57,521 nucleotides of DNA from a candidate division WOR-1 bacterium RIFOXYB2_FULL_42_35 (GTDB lineage: Bacteria > Margulisbacteria > WOR-1 > O2-12-FULL-45-9). Positions 9,118-18,154 of the stretch are shown piece after piece (the first letter of the stretch is position 1; each line of letters starts with the position of its first letter). The stretch is taken from NCBI GenBank assembly GCA_001771545.1, contig MEUC01000038.1:1-57521 (forward strand), read 5' to 3'. The notes beneath the pieces are model-generated. The model was not told the DNA's origin. It was given only the letters and a program-made list of their open reading frames with translations, and made no database searches. The position numbers and the translations under genes are program-made.

Positions 9118-10167
9118 ATGGGACTTTATGATATGGTTTTCGGGCATTTTTCACGGGATCTTGGGATTGACTTAGGAACAGCAACTACCTTAGTTTTTGC
9201 CAGGGGGGAAGGGATTATTCTTTGCGAGCCTTCTGTGGTGGCAATCAATAAAGATACTGGCAAGGCGCTAGCCATTGGCAATGAAGCCAAGGCAATGTTG
9301 GGCAGAACTCCAGCGAATATTGTTGCTGTGCGGCCGATGCGTGATGGTGTAATTGCTGATTTTGAAATTACCGAAACAATGTTGCGCCATTTTATTCATA
9401 AAGGTCACAATCGTTCGGCCTTTGTTCGACCCAGGATTGTTGTTGGTGTTCCTTCTGGAATTACTGGCGTAGAAAAGAGAGCTGTGCTTGATGCGGCTAT
9501 CCATGCAGGGGCTCGAGAAGCGTATTTAGTTGAAGAACCAATGGCCGCTGCTATCGGTGCTAATCTGCCAGTTTCTGAAGCACAGGGGAGCATGATTGTT
9601 GATATTGGTGGTGGTACCACAGAAGTGGCTGTTTTGGCTTTGGGTGGTATTGTTGTTTCGAAATCAATTCGTGTGGCCGGTGATGAAATGGATGAAGCAA
9701 TTGTCTCTCACTGTCGCAAAAATTATAATCTCTTAATTGGTGAAAGAACCGCAGAACAAATCAAGATTGATATCGGTTCGGCTTATCCCTTGGCAGAAGA
9801 AAGAACCATTGAAGTGCGTGGGCGGGACCTTGTCACCGGTTTGCCAAAAACTTTGACTTTAACTTCTTCTGAGGTGCGAGATGCCTTGGCTGATCCAGTT
9901 TCAACTGTGGTTGATGCTGTTAGGATGACCCTAGAAAAGACCCCCCCTGAATTAGCCGCTGATATTATGGATCGCGGTATTGTCATGGCAGGCGGTGGTT
10001 CACTGCTCAGAGGTTTAGATAAACACCTGGCCCAAGAAACAGATATGTCTGTTTATGTGGTTGATGATCCAATTTCTTGTGTGGCCTATGGTACTGGCAA
10101 AATTTTAGAAGAAATTGATACCCTAAAGAAAGTTTTGATCATGCCTAAGCGTTCTGGACAGCAGTGA
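9118..10167 (+). CDS. mreB: rod shape-determining protein MreB
   Basis: The actin-like ATPase that organises lateral wall synthesis. 349 residues is a standard length. Phosphate-binding loops are visible at [11 protein letters not shown] (N-terminal) and [14 protein letters not shown], and the nucleotide-binding segment at [10 protein letters not shown] near the C-terminus. A strong SD, AAGGAGGA, precedes the ATG. The stop overlaps the mreC start. Confidence 0.97.
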   Translation: MGLYDMVFGHFSRDLGIDLGTATTLVFARGEGIILCEPSVVAINKDTGKALAIGNEAKAMLGRTPANIVAVRPMRDGVIADFEITETMLRHFIHKGHNRSAFVRPRIVVGVPSGITGVEKRAVLDAAIHAGAREAYLVEEPMAAAIGANLPVSEAQGSMIVDIGGGTTEVAVLALGGIVVSKSIRVAGDEMDEAIVSHCRKNYNLLIGERTAEQIKIDIGSAYPLAEERTIEVRGRDLVTGLPKTLTLTSSEVRDALADPVSTVVDAVRMTLEKTPPELAADIMDRGIVMAGGGSLLRGLDKHLAQETDMSVYVVDDPISCVAYGTGKILEEIDTLKKVLIMPKRSGQQ

Positions 10168-10976
10168 ATGAATATCGACCCCATCGGAAAAGAAAATCTT
10201 ATAGCCTGCAGATAGTTCTAATCTTATTGGCTTTGATCCTCTCTTTTTCTACGGTTAGAAACATCTTTGGTTTTAGATCCTTTCTACAGGCTTGTCTTTA
10301 TCCTTTTCAGTTTACAACTGTTTCTGTCTGGAAAGGAGTTGTTAGTACTCCGGCAGCACTTTTTAGTCTCCGAGATTTAGCGCAACAAAATTCTAAATTG
10401 ACGCAGGAGTTGAGTCAGTTAAAACCTGAGCTAATGTTTTTACAAGGAAAAGTTCAGGAAAATGACCGTTTACGCCAGGCCCTTGCCTTTAAAACAAATT
10501 CTGCCCAGGCTCGAAGGCTTATTGCGGCTCAAGTTGTGGGCAAAAGTCCTTCTCCCTGGTTTTCCGTTTTACAGATCAATAAGGGCTCTAATGCTGGGGT
10601 AAAAATAGATTTGCCGGTAATTGTTGGCACCGGTCTAGTCGGTCGAATTGTTGAGGTGGCACCTTTCTCTTCAAAAGTGATGTTGTTAATTGACGCTGGC
10701 AGTTCTGTTTCTGCGGTGAGTGAGCGTAGCCGAGATTTTGGCATTATTAAAGGTGGTACGCTCAATAAACTTTCTTTGCGTTATGTTGCATCTGGGGGAG
10801 ATGTTAAAATTGGTGATATGGTTTCAACTTCACCCATTTCTACCTATTTTCCACCGGGTCTTATTATTGGCACCATCTCTCAGGCTAGTAAAAGGGAGCA
10901 CGATCTTTTTTACTATATTGAAGTTGTACCGGCTGTTGATTTCTCGAAATTAGAAGAGGTTTTTGTTTTATTGTAG
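10164..10976 (+). CDS. mreC: rod shape-determining protein MreC
   Basis: A single-pass periplasmic scaffold that links MreB to PBP2. 270 residues: a basic N-terminus, a membrane span at about 14-32, a coiled coil near 70-110, then the beta-barrel domain with [13 protein letters not shown] and the late [19 protein letters not shown] segment typical of MreC. The start is GTG, overlapping mreB by 4 bp (GTGA), so translation is coupled. Confidence 0.95.
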   Translation: MNEYRPHRKRKSYSLQIVLILLALILSFSTVRNIFGFRSFLQACLYPFQFTTVSVWKGVVSTPAALFSLRDLAQQNSKLTQELSQLKPELMFLQGKVQENDRLRQALAFKTNSAQARRLIAAQVVGKSPSPWFSVLQINKGSNAGVKIDLPVIVGTGLVGRIVEVAPFSSKVMLLIDAGSSVSAVSERSRDFGIIKGGTLNKLSLRYVASGGDVKIGDMVSTSPISTYFPPGLIIGTISQASKREHDLFYYIEVVPAVDFSKLEEVFVLL

Positions 10977-11001
10977 CAAGTGTCAAACTTAAGGTCCTAA
11001 C

Positions 11002-11475
11002 GTGCGCATTTTAAAATTAGCCCTATATATTTTAGCCATACTTCTTTTGCAAACCGTTGTGTTTGCTCGTCTTAATCTTTTTGGGGTTTGTCCTGACCTT
11101 GTTTTTGTTTCTGTGATCGTCTTTGCGGTTTTAAATAAAGGACGTCGGGTTGTTCTGTTTGCTTTGCCTGCCTCGCTTTTGCAAGATGTCTTGTCGTTGG
11201 GGATTTATCTACACACTATATTTAACCTGTTTGTTTGTGTGATCTTAAGTGTTGTAGGGGATGGATTTGAAGGTAATGAATTTCTTTTTGCAGCAGGCTT
11301 TGTGGCTCTTTTTACCCCGGTTATTTTTCTTCTTCAGTATGGGGTTTTAGCTTTTGTTTTTGGCCGGCAATTTTCTTTACTGCAGTTGCTGGTAGGTTTT
11401 TTTCTTTTAGAATTTTATAATTTGCTAGTTTTTCCGCTGGTTTTTATGGTTTTAAGAAAACTTAGTTATGAATAA
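11002..11475 (+). CDS. mreD: rod shape-determining protein MreD
   Basis: A polytopic inner-membrane protein of 157 residues that is almost entirely hydrophobic, with five or six predicted spans. The pattern near FGVCPDLVFVSVIVFAVL and the position between mreC and mrdA identify it; sequence alone is weakly conserved in this family. GTG start. Its stop overlaps the mrdA start by 8 bp. Confidence 0.9.
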   Translation: MRILKLALYILAILLLQTVVFARLNLFGVCPDLVFVSVIVFAVLNKGRRVVLFALPASLLQDVLSLGIYLHTIFNLFVCVILSVVGDGFEGNEFLFAAGFVALFTPVIFLLQYGVLAFVFGRQFSLLQLLVGFFLLEFYNLLVFPLVFMVLRKLSYE

Positions 11476-13276
11476 CAATAGAATAAATACTCTAATAATA
11501 GCTTTTGTTTTGATCTTTACTTTGCTTTTTTTGCGCTTGGTTTATCTGCAGGTTGTTCACCAGCAAAAGTATACTCAACAGGCCATTGAAAATGCCGCCA
11601 AAACTGTGCGGGATCCGGCACCTCGCGGTATTATCTACGATCGTAACGGGAAAGTTCTGGTTGAAAATCAGCCGTTTTTTTCTGTCCATGTGCTGCCATA
11701 TGTTTTGTCGGTTCAGCCAAAGGCTGAGCAAACAAGAATTTTGCGCGAGCTCGGGGAATTGCTAGGAGAGGAGATTGAGTATAAGGTTACTGCTCTGGAG
11801 CCAATTATTATTAAAGAAAACATTTCTATTGCAACTGCTATTAAAATCGAAGAGAAGAGAAACAATTTACCTGGGGTGGTTGTTATTAGCCGGCCTGCCC
11901 GGCTTTATCCTTTTGGTAGTTTAGCTGCCCATGTTCTGGGTTATGTGGGTGAAATAGAGGCGGCTGACTTACAAACAAGAAAGAGAAGCGCCTATCAGCT
12001 GCAAAGCATTGTTGGCAAGGCTGGAGTGGAGAAAAAATATGATGAGCAGATTCGTGGTGTTGATGGGGGTAAAAAAATAGAGGTAGATGTTTACGGGACT
12101 CCCCTGAGAATTATAGAATCACTTGATCCTGTTCCAGGCGAGGATGTTACCTTAACTCTTGATATCGAAATGCAAAAAAAAGTTGAAGACTTAATTGGAC
12201 AACAAGAAGGGGCGGTTGTGGTAATGGACGCTAACAATGGTCAGGTTTTGGCCATGGCTAGTCATCCAACCTATGATCCCAACGTTTTTATTTCCCCCCA
12301 AGAAAATTGGCGTTGGAATGACCTGAAAAAGAAACGGTTCCCTTTTGTTAATCGGGCCTTAGCAATTTATCCGCCTGGCTCGGTCTTTAAAGTGATAACT
12401 TTGACCGCAGCCTTAGAAGAAGGGCTGGCTCGATCAGATGAGGTGATTAATTGTAAAGGGTACTATCAGGTAAATCATCGTTTAGCCAAGTGTTGGTTAA
12501 AAGGTGGGCATGGTCCGATAACTGTTAAAGAAGGCTTGGTCTGGTCTTGTGACGTTGTTTTCTATGAGTTGGGTAAGAGGTTGGGTCCTGAGCTGTTGGC
12601 AAAGTATGCTATAGCTTTTGGCTTAGGCTCTCAAAGAGGAATTGATTTGCCTAACGAAAAGTTGGGAACAGTTCCCACCAAGGATTGGAAGAATAAATAT
12701 TTAAAAGATGATTGGTATGCTGGGGATTCGATTAATTATGGGATTGGCCAGGGTTTTCTTGAAGTAACGCCGCTGCAAATGGCAGTGCTTTATGGTTCTT
12801 TAGCTAATGGGGATATTTTGCAGCCGTATGTTGTTTCGATGATTAAGGACAAAGAAGGTAAAGTCATTTATCAAGGGAAGAAGAATGTCGTTGCTAAGGC
12901 TCCAATCAAGCCGGAGAATTTAAAGATATTGCAACAGGCTTTGCGGGAGGTAGTCAGACGAGGGACTGGGGTAGCTGTTAATGTTGCCGGGTTACCGGCA
13001 GCCGGAAAAACTGGTACAGCCGAAAATCCTGGCAAGCCGCATGCTTGGTTTGTTTGTTATGCGCCCTATGACTCTGCTTTGGCTGAGGCGGAAATTGTGA
13101 TCTCTGTTTTTATTGCTCATGGTGAGCATGGCGATAGGGCCTCTGCTTATGTGGCTCGTGATATTCTTAAGTGGTACAAAGCCAATCGTTTAAAGAAAAC
13201 TTATCCAGAAGAAAAATTTGAGGAACAGTATGTTTTACATAATGGTCGTAAAGTGCCTTATCGGAGTTTGCATTAA
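11468..13276 (+). CDS. mrdA: penicillin-binding protein 2 (elongation transpeptidase)
   Basis: A class B PBP that cross-links peptidoglycan during elongation. 602 residues: an N-terminal membrane anchor at about 8-28, the PBP dimerisation domain, and a transpeptidase domain with SVFK (Ser305, Lys308), the SxD motif SCD in WSCDVVFYELG, and KTGTA (Lys514). SxD in place of SxN is usual for PBP2. The partner rodA is not in the window. Confidence 0.95.
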   Translation: MNNNRINTLIIAFVLIFTLLFLRLVYLQVVHQQKYTQQAIENAAKTVRDPAPRGIIYDRNGKVLVENQPFFSVHVLPYVLSVQPKAEQTRILRELGELLGEEIEYKVTALEPIIIKENISIATAIKIEEKRNNLPGVVVISRPARLYPFGSLAAHVLGYVGEIEAADLQTRKRSAYQLQSIVGKAGVEKKYDEQIRGVDGGKKIEVDVYGTPLRIIESLDPVPGEDVTLTLDIEMQKKVEDLIGQQEGAVVVMDANNGQVLAMASHPTYDPNVFISPQENWRWNDLKKKRFPFVNRALAIYPPGSVFKVITLTAALEEGLARSDEVINCKGYYQVNHRLAKCWLKGGHGPITVKEGLVWSCDVVFYELGKRLGPELLAKYAIAFGLGSQRGIDLPNEKLGTVPTKDWKNKYLKDDWYAGDSINYGIGQGFLEVTPLQMAVLYGSLANGDILQPYVVSMIKDKEGKVIYQGKKNVVAKAPIKPENLKILQQALREVVRRGTGVAVNVAGLPAAGKTGTAENPGKPHAWFVCYAPYDSALAEAEIVISVFIAHGEHGDRASAYVARDILKWYKANRLKKTYPEEKFEEQYVLHNGRKVPYRSLH

Positions 13277-13341
13277 CCCCTATAATATGATAAAATTTTA
13301 AGGTTTAGAGGACAAAATTAGGTAATTTGAGGAGAAAATAA

Positions 13342-14091
13342 ATGGCAGATGTTAAATTGAAAGCTAGTAAGCGGGAAGTAATTGGTAAAAAAGTTAAAAA
13401 AGTTAGACAGCAAGGACTGATACCTGCTGTCGTCTATGGTCGTAAGATTGAAGCAACAGCACTCTCAGTTGAGGCGAAAGAATTCAGAGACAAGGTTTTG
13501 CGGTCTGAAGCAGGTCAAAACCTGATTTTCTCTTTGAGTTTGAATGATAAAAGTGAAAAGAAAGATATTCCAGTAATTACCCACCGGATTCAGCGTGATT
13601 TCATAACGGATGATATTCTACATATTGATTTTATGAATGTCATTATGGATGAGGTAATTAGAACTAAAGTTAAGATCGAACTTTTAGGAATACCTTTGGG
13701 TGTTAAAGAAGAGGGTGGTGTTTTGGTTCATAATCTACATGATGTTGAGATTGAATGTTTACCTGGGGATATTCCCACCAAATTCGAACTGGATGTTTCT
13801 GGTTTGAAAATTAACGAGTCTTTTCATGTTGCTGATATTAAGATTTCCTCCAAGGTAGAGATTATGGCTCCTCCGGATGAAATGGTGGTTCAGGTTTCAG
13901 CGCCAACTAAGGAAGAGGTTGAAGCTCCACCTGTTCTTACTCCAGAAGAAGCTGCTGCCGCCGCTAAGGCTGATGGTGCGGCTCCTGCTGAAGGTGAAGC
14001 GGTTCCTGCTGAGGGAAAACCTGTCGAAAGTAAAGGAAAGTCACCTGCCGAAGGAAAACCTGCCGCTGAGGGTAAAAAAGAAAAGAAATAG
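13342..14091 (+). CDS. rplY: 50S ribosomal protein L25 (Ctc/TL5 type)
   Basis: Binds 5S rRNA. 249 residues: the N-terminal L25 barrel (about 1-92, with IPAVVYGRK and HIDFMNV) and the C-terminal TL5 domain to about 190. A long Ala/Pro/Glu/Lys-rich tail follows, containing repeated PAEGK-like units (about 195-249). The tail is probably disordered and may be expanded by slippage. The SD GAGGAG lies just upstream, and a TATAAT at about 13281 could start transcription after mrdA. This is the last housekeeping gene before the flagellar operon. Confidence 0.95.
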   Translation: MADVKLKASKREVIGKKVKKVRQQGLIPAVVYGRKIEATALSVEAKEFRDKVLRSEAGQNLIFSLSLNDKSEKKDIPVITHRIQRDFITDDILHIDFMNVIMDEVIRTKVKIELLGIPLGVKEEGGVLVHNLHDVEIECLPGDIPTKFELDVSGLKINESFHVADIKISSKVEIMAPPDEMVVQVSAPTKEEVEAPPVLTPEEAAAAAKADGAAPAEGEAVPAEGKPVESKGKSPAEGKPAAEGKKEKK

Positions 14092-14111
14092 GCTGGATTA
14101 AGGAGTAAGTG

Positions 14112-15359
14112 ATGGCTGAAGTTCCACTGCCAAGTGGTTTGCCTCCTGGAGCAAAGCCGATTAGCCCAATTCCGAATTCGCAAGCTGGTGGGGTTCGTGG
14201 CACACCCCCTAAAATTGCGCCAACCAGACCAGGGGAAATCGCCCCAACTCCTCAACCTGCGCCTCCGACAACCCCAACCACTATTCCAGCACCAAGACCG
14301 TCAATTGCCAGACAGTATACTGTTCAGGATTTACGTTCCTTCCTCTTGAATAGTCTTAAGATGAATCCTAGTACTGAAATGACTAATCTTGCCTCCCTCA
14401 TGTTACAGAGAGGTTTAGAGCTTTCTCAGACAAATTTTACGGCTATTTTAAAAATGCTACAGGGCACTAATAAGTCTAAGCCAATGCAGGAAGCAGCGGT
14501 CCTTTTAATGATGAAGGGGATAGATTCACCGCAGGCGGCTAAGGTTTTAGGACAATACTTTGCTGAAAATCCCGGTTTGGCCTCGCAATTATTGGGTTTG
14601 CAGGAGGGTATTGGTAGTTTAGTTTCAGCTTTAGGTATGGGGAAGGGTTTGTTGGATGCCAGCCTTGTTTCTCAGCTGACTGGACTTTTGGCTCAGTTTG
14701 ATGAATCTTTTCAAAAGTTGGCTAAAAAATCTTCTGGCGACAAATCTATTAATCGTGAAGAAGTCCTGAACAATATCCGGGCTTTAAAATCACTCTTAAA
14801 AGGTATTCAAGCTAAAGCCCCTAAAGGCAAACAAGATCAGGCTAAGGTTTTGGCTCAATCGCTGGCTAAGTTTCAAGCTAAATTAGACAGCGTGATGCAA
14901 AATCTTCTGGCTCAGGCAATTCTTTCCAATAAAGGACGATCTAATGTCAATTACCTTTATCATCAAATTCCCAATAGCATGACTAATCCCCCCAAAGATT
15001 TTGAGATTATTGTCAAAAGAGATGGGGAGGGGAAAAATTCACGAGTTGATCCTCGCAATACTCAAGTGGTCATGTCTTTAGAAACGGAAACCATGGGCAA
15101 GATAGTTGTTTCCATGGTGGTTAAAGATAAGAAGGTTTATCTGGTTTTTGTTTTTTCGGAAAAAGATTATGCCAATCAAGGTCGAGAAGCAATTGCCAAA
15201 GAGTATGGTGAGTTGGTGAAAAAGTTGGCAGGCAAAGATTATATGGTGACTGGTTATCAAGTCAAGAAAGATCCGGCGATGTGCAGCATTAAGCCCTATT
15301 TGATTCCGATGTTTCCAAAATTAGAAGATAGTTTAAAACGAATTGATTTGGAGGCGTAG
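14112..15359 (+). CDS. FliK-like (YlqG-like) flagellar protein
   Basis: About 415 residues with no certain family match. The first ~75 are Pro/Thr/Ala-rich and probably disordered, the middle is helical and Gln/Leu-rich, and the last ~110 (from VDPRNTQVVMSLETETMGKIVVSMVVKDKKVYLVFVF) have the alternating-strand look of the FliK C-terminal (Flg_hook) domain, which binds the export gate to switch substrate specificity. The next gene is a stand-alone FlhB C-terminal domain; in Bacillus a FliK-like YlqG precedes YlqH in the same way. The family assignment is an inference from this similarity and context. The ATG at 14112 (SD AGGAG) is preferred over GTG at 14109. Confidence 0.6.
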   Translation: MAEVPLPSGLPPGAKPISPIPNSQAGGVRGTPPKIAPTRPGEIAPTPQPAPPTTPTTIPAPRPSIARQYTVQDLRSFLLNSLKMNPSTEMTNLASLMLQRGLELSQTNFTAILKMLQGTNKSKPMQEAAVLLMMKGIDSPQAAKVLGQYFAENPGLASQLLGLQEGIGSLVSALGMGKGLLDASLVSQLTGLLAQFDESFQKLAKKSSGDKSINREEVLNNIRALKSLLKGIQAKAPKGKQDQAKVLAQSLAKFQAKLDSVMQNLLAQAILSNKGRSNVNYLYHQIPNSMTNPPKDFEIIVKRDGEGKNSRVDPRNTQVVMSLETETMGKIVVSMVVKDKKVYLVFVFSEKDYANQGREAIAKEYGELVKKLAGKDYMVTGYQVKKDPAMCSIKPYLIPMFPKLEDSLKRIDLEA

Positions 15360-15366
15360 GGCAGAG

Positions 15367-15391
15367 TATCAGGATATCAGGGGATCAGGAG
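15367..15391. repeat. ATCAGG word repeat supplying an SD site
   Basis: Three imperfect copies of ATCAGG (ATCAGGATATCAGGGGATCAGGAG, shown only by its unit here) fill the gap between two flagellar genes. The final AGGAG is the only Shine-Dalgarno candidate for the FlhB-C protein. Confidence 0.55.
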
Positions 15392-15401
15392 AAATTATTT
15401 G

Positions 15402-15791
15402 ATGGCAAAGATTAATGAACAGATCAAAGGGCCGGGAGAAGAAGGGCCAATCGATAAAGAATCCAGTACACCCAAAAAAAACAAAGCTGTTGTTGCTCTG
15501 CGTTATGATATCGAAAAGGATAAAGCTCCACTAGTCATTGCTTCCGGTCGTGGACCTGTTGCCGATGAAATCCTGCGCATTGCCGAAGATAATAAAATCC
15601 CTCTCTACGAGGATCCTGAATTAGCAAAATTACTTTCTAAGCTCGAATTAGATACGGAAATTCCTGCCGAACTATACACTCTTGTGGCCGAAGTCCTCTT
15701 CTTTGTTTACAAACTTGACCGCATGGCTCAAAAACGAGAGCGCATGGTTAAAAAGATCCAGGAAGAAGAGAAGAATAAGAAGCGGCCGTGA
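15402..15791 (+). CDS. stand-alone FlhB C-terminal domain protein (FlhX/YlqH type)
   Basis: About 129 residues resembling the cytoplasmic C-terminal domain of the export-gate protein FlhB: AVVALRYDIEKDKAPLVIASG, then RIAEDNKIPLYEDPELAKLL and IPAELYTLVAEVLFFVYKL. The NPTH autocleavage site that precedes this domain in FlhB is absent, and there are no membrane spans. In other species the stand-alone protein can replace the cleaved FlhB fragment in the export apparatus. Its pairing with the FliK-like gene supports a role in substrate switching. TTG at 15399 is an alternative start. Confidence 0.85.
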   Translation: MAKINEQIKGPGEEGPIDKESSTPKKNKAVVALRYDIEKDKAPLVIASGRGPVADEILRIAEDNKIPLYEDPELAKLLSKLELDTEIPAELYTLVAEVLFFVYKLDRMAQKRERMVKKIQEEEKNKKRP

Positions 15792-15837
15792 GATATACAT
15801 CTTATTACATTATATATAATCAAGCAAAAATTCCACG

Positions 15838-15866
15838 TTGACTTTTGATTTTTATAATTCTATAAT
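15838..15866 (+). promoter_or_regulatory. sigma70 promoter of the flagellar rod operon, near-leaderless
   Basis: TTGACT at 15838-15843, an exact 17-nt spacer and TATAAT at 15861-15866, with 9 nt before the ATG at 15876. It does not resemble a sigma28 promoter, so the operon encoding FliA appears to be read by the housekeeping sigma factor. Confidence 0.7.
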
Positions 15867-15875
15867 TGTTTCAAG

Positions 15876-16613
15876 ATGACTGATCAAATCTTGGAGATCG
15901 GGGAAGCCGGCCTCGGGAGCACTGATGAAAAAGTCAGAAAGCTCATGGACAATATGGTTGGCTCAGAAGTCCCTGGCTATAGAAAGTCTGATGTAGTTGT
16001 CCGCTCTTTTGCCACCGAACTTAATACCGCTAATCAACGTCTCTCAGCCATGAAACCCCAGGTAGAAGGAACATTTTATAGCAATGTTCAGGGTGCCCTG
16101 GTGAAGACAGATAAAAAACTCGATTTAGCCTTGGGCTCAGATGGTTTTTTTGTTTTGTCCGGGCCATGGGGAGAAGGCTATACCCGTGATGGCAGGTTCC
16201 AATTAGATTATCAAGGCCGCTTGCTTTCTGCCGCCGGCAATTTCCCGGTGATGGGGAAAAATGGCCCAATTATTGTTACCCCTGGTGCTGATGTTGAATT
16301 TACTCAAAATGGAGAAATAAAAGTCGATGGGACTATCGTTGATACCGTTCGGGTGGTTAAACCGGAAGTTCCCGGTTCTCTTGATTCCTTAAATGGCAGT
16401 TTGTTTAGGGCTAAAAATGCTACGGCTATTTTTCTTGAGGTAGAGACTCCTCGAGTGATTCAAGGATATATTGAAGCATCTAATGTCAGTATTATTGATC
16501 AAATGATGGAAATGATTTACCTGGAAAAAGTTCATACTTTAAATACCAAAATTATTTCTACCCGTGATGCCAACTTGGCTCGGGCCATGGAATTAGGTAA
16601 AGCGTCACAATAA
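15876..16613 (+). CDS. flgF: flagellar hook-basal body protein, FlgF-like
   Basis: A proximal-rod-type protein of 245 residues. The central LALGSDGFFVLSGPWGEGYTRDGRFQLDYQGRL is typical of the FlgE/F/G core, and the C-terminal helix (IDQMMEMIYLEKVHTLNTKII) corresponds to the usual coiled-coil rod segment. The N-terminal rod motif is degenerate: DNMVGSEVPGYRKSDV stands where relatives have NxANxNTPGYK. It is the first of two FlgF/G paralogues in tandem; the shorter and more divergent one is named FlgF by convention. FlgF versus another rod paralogue cannot be settled by eye. Confidence 0.85.
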   Translation: MTDQILEIGEAGLGSTDEKVRKLMDNMVGSEVPGYRKSDVVVRSFATELNTANQRLSAMKPQVEGTFYSNVQGALVKTDKKLDLALGSDGFFVLSGPWGEGYTRDGRFQLDYQGRLLSAAGNFPVMGKNGPIIVTPGADVEFTQNGEIKVDGTIVDTVRVVKPEVPGSLDSLNGSLFRAKNATAIFLEVETPRVIQGYIEASNVSIIDQMMEMIYLEKVHTLNTKIISTRDANLARAMELGKASQ

Positions 16614-16628
16614 AAAGGAGGATCTAAA

Positions 16629-17429
16629 ATGTTTCAACCGTTATATGTCGCGGCAACAGGCTTAAGTGCCATGGAAGACGAAATCTTAAATATTACCAGT
16701 AATTTGGCTAATGCTAAGACCGTGGCTTTTAAAAAAGGGCGAACAGAAATGGAAAGCCTTTTTTATATCCAAAAAAGTTTTAAGGATACGTTGCATGAGG
16801 AGATGACTGGTGCAGATGCCCTACCAGTTGATGTTGAATATGGCACCGGCGTTAGGGTGGCAGCCACCCCAAAGGATTTTTCTCAGGGATCAGTGGAAAC
16901 AACCAGCAACTCTTTAGATTTGGCGATCAAGGGGGATGGTTTTTTTCAATTTAAAATGGCTGATGGTAGTTATGGCTATGGCCGAGCTGGCAATTTACAC
17001 ATTGATAATGATGGTAATTTGGTTGATCCTAATGGGAATCGGTTAGCTGCTGGAATAGTTTTTCCAGAGGGAACAACCTCTGTTTTGATTAATCCTGATG
17101 GCACTGTCTATGCTGCTGTTAATGGAGAGAGCACTTATGCCGAGCTTGGGCAGATTGGTTTGGCCCGTTTTCCTAATTCAGCCGGATTAAAAGCGTTGGG
17201 CCAGAATTTATTTCAAGAAACAGAATCATCAGGAATCGCAGCTGTGGGAACTGCCAATCAAGATGGTTACGGTTCGATTAATCAATTTGCTCTGGAACAA
17301 TCAAATGTTGAAGTTATTTCCGAAATGATGCGGATGGTTATGGTCCAGCGAGTTTTTGATACTGTGACTAAAGCGGTTCAATCCTATGAAACCATGCTGA
17401 CCAGCTTAGGAAAAATGAAACAATCATGA
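16629..17429 (+). CDS. flgG: flagellar distal rod protein FlgG
   Basis: Forms the distal rod, the drive shaft inside the L and P rings. 266 residues, starting MFQPLYVAATGLSAMEDEI, then NITSNLANAKTVAFKKGRTE (rod motif), SLDLAIKGDGFFQ (core) and the C-terminal SNVEVISEMMRMVMVQRVFD helix, all as in FlgG. A good SD, AAGGAGG, precedes it. The stop overlaps the flgA start (ATGA). Confidence 0.93.
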   Translation: MFQPLYVAATGLSAMEDEILNITSNLANAKTVAFKKGRTEMESLFYIQKSFKDTLHEEMTGADALPVDVEYGTGVRVAATPKDFSQGSVETTSNSLDLAIKGDGFFQFKMADGSYGYGRAGNLHIDNDGNLVDPNGNRLAAGIVFPEGTTSVLINPDGTVYAAVNGESTYAELGQIGLARFPNSAGLKALGQNLFQETESSGIAAVGTANQDGYGSINQFALEQSNVEVISEMMRMVMVQRVFDTVTKAVQSYETMLTSLGKMKQS

Positions 17430-18154
17430 TTTTAAAGCGGCTGGCAAAAATATTTTGCGGTTTTTTGTTGCTGGTCATTTTGTGGCAGCCGGCTGGGGCT
17501 GTTGAGTCGGCCGAGCAAAAGATAACTAATCTAATTAAGGATCAGGTCGTGACTGGATACCCGGCCTGGAAAAATTTAAAAATCGAAGTTGCCTATAAAT
17601 TTACCGATAATATTTTTAAACAGCTAGATGCCCAGGGGTATGATTTGGGGTTCAAGATCACAGAGACTTCCCGAGAGATCAAACCGCTTGGTAATGTGAT
17701 TTTTCCAATTGAAGTTTCCCTAAAGGAGACTACTCAGAAAATATTCATCAGAGCCAGAGTAGGGGTCTTTAATAATCTCGTTGTGGCTAAAAATACAGTC
17801 AAAAGGGGAGAGTCTTTGTCTTCTGAAAATCTAGCGGTTGAGGAGCGAGATATCGCCACGTTGCCGCAACAATATTATTCAAACATCAATGATCTCAAGA
17901 ACAAAGAAGCTAAAATAACTATTCCTAGCAATAGTACCGTCTTTGACTGGATGGTAAAAAATGTCCCCTTGGTTCGGCGCGGAGAAAATGTTACTATTCG
18001 TGTTACTGCCCCTAATTTATTGGTTAAAAGTAGCGGTGTTTTCCTGGAAGACGGTTATTTGAATGAGAAGGTTAGAGTTAGAAAAAATGGCAGTAAGGAT
18101 ATCTTAGAAGGGATTTTAAAGTCGACAGGAGAAGTGGAGGTTAGACTGAGATGA
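17426..18154 (+). CDS. flgA: P-ring assembly chaperone FlgA
   Basis: A periplasmic chaperone needed to assemble FlgI into the P ring. 242 residues: a signal peptide (about 1-26, ending AGAVES-like), then the FlgA/SAF-type C-terminal region with VVAKNTVKRGESLSSENLAVEERDI and LVRRGENVTIRVTAPNLLVKSSG. It starts within the flgG stop and ends within the flgH start, so these genes are translationally coupled. Confidence 0.9.
   Translation: MILKRLAKIFCGFLLLVILWQPAGAVESAEQKITNLIKDQVVTGYPAWKNLKIEVAYKFTDNIFKQLDAQGYDLGFKITETSREIKPLGNVIFPIEVSLKETTQKIFIRARVGVFNNLVVAKNTVKRGESLSSENLAVEERDIATLPQQYYSNINDLKNKEAKITIPSNSTVFDWMVKNVPLVRRGENVTIRVTAPNLLVKSSGVFLEDGYLNEKVRVRKNGSKDILEGILKSTGEVEVRLR

Noticed and set aside
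11468..13276. Defective PBP2 because of SCD in place of SxN
   Set aside because: SxD is the normal second motif in PBP2 proteins.
13890..14255. 121-codon open frame on the minus strand
   Set aside because: Antisense to the low-complexity tail of L25 and the Pro-rich start of the next gene; composition reflects those repeats.
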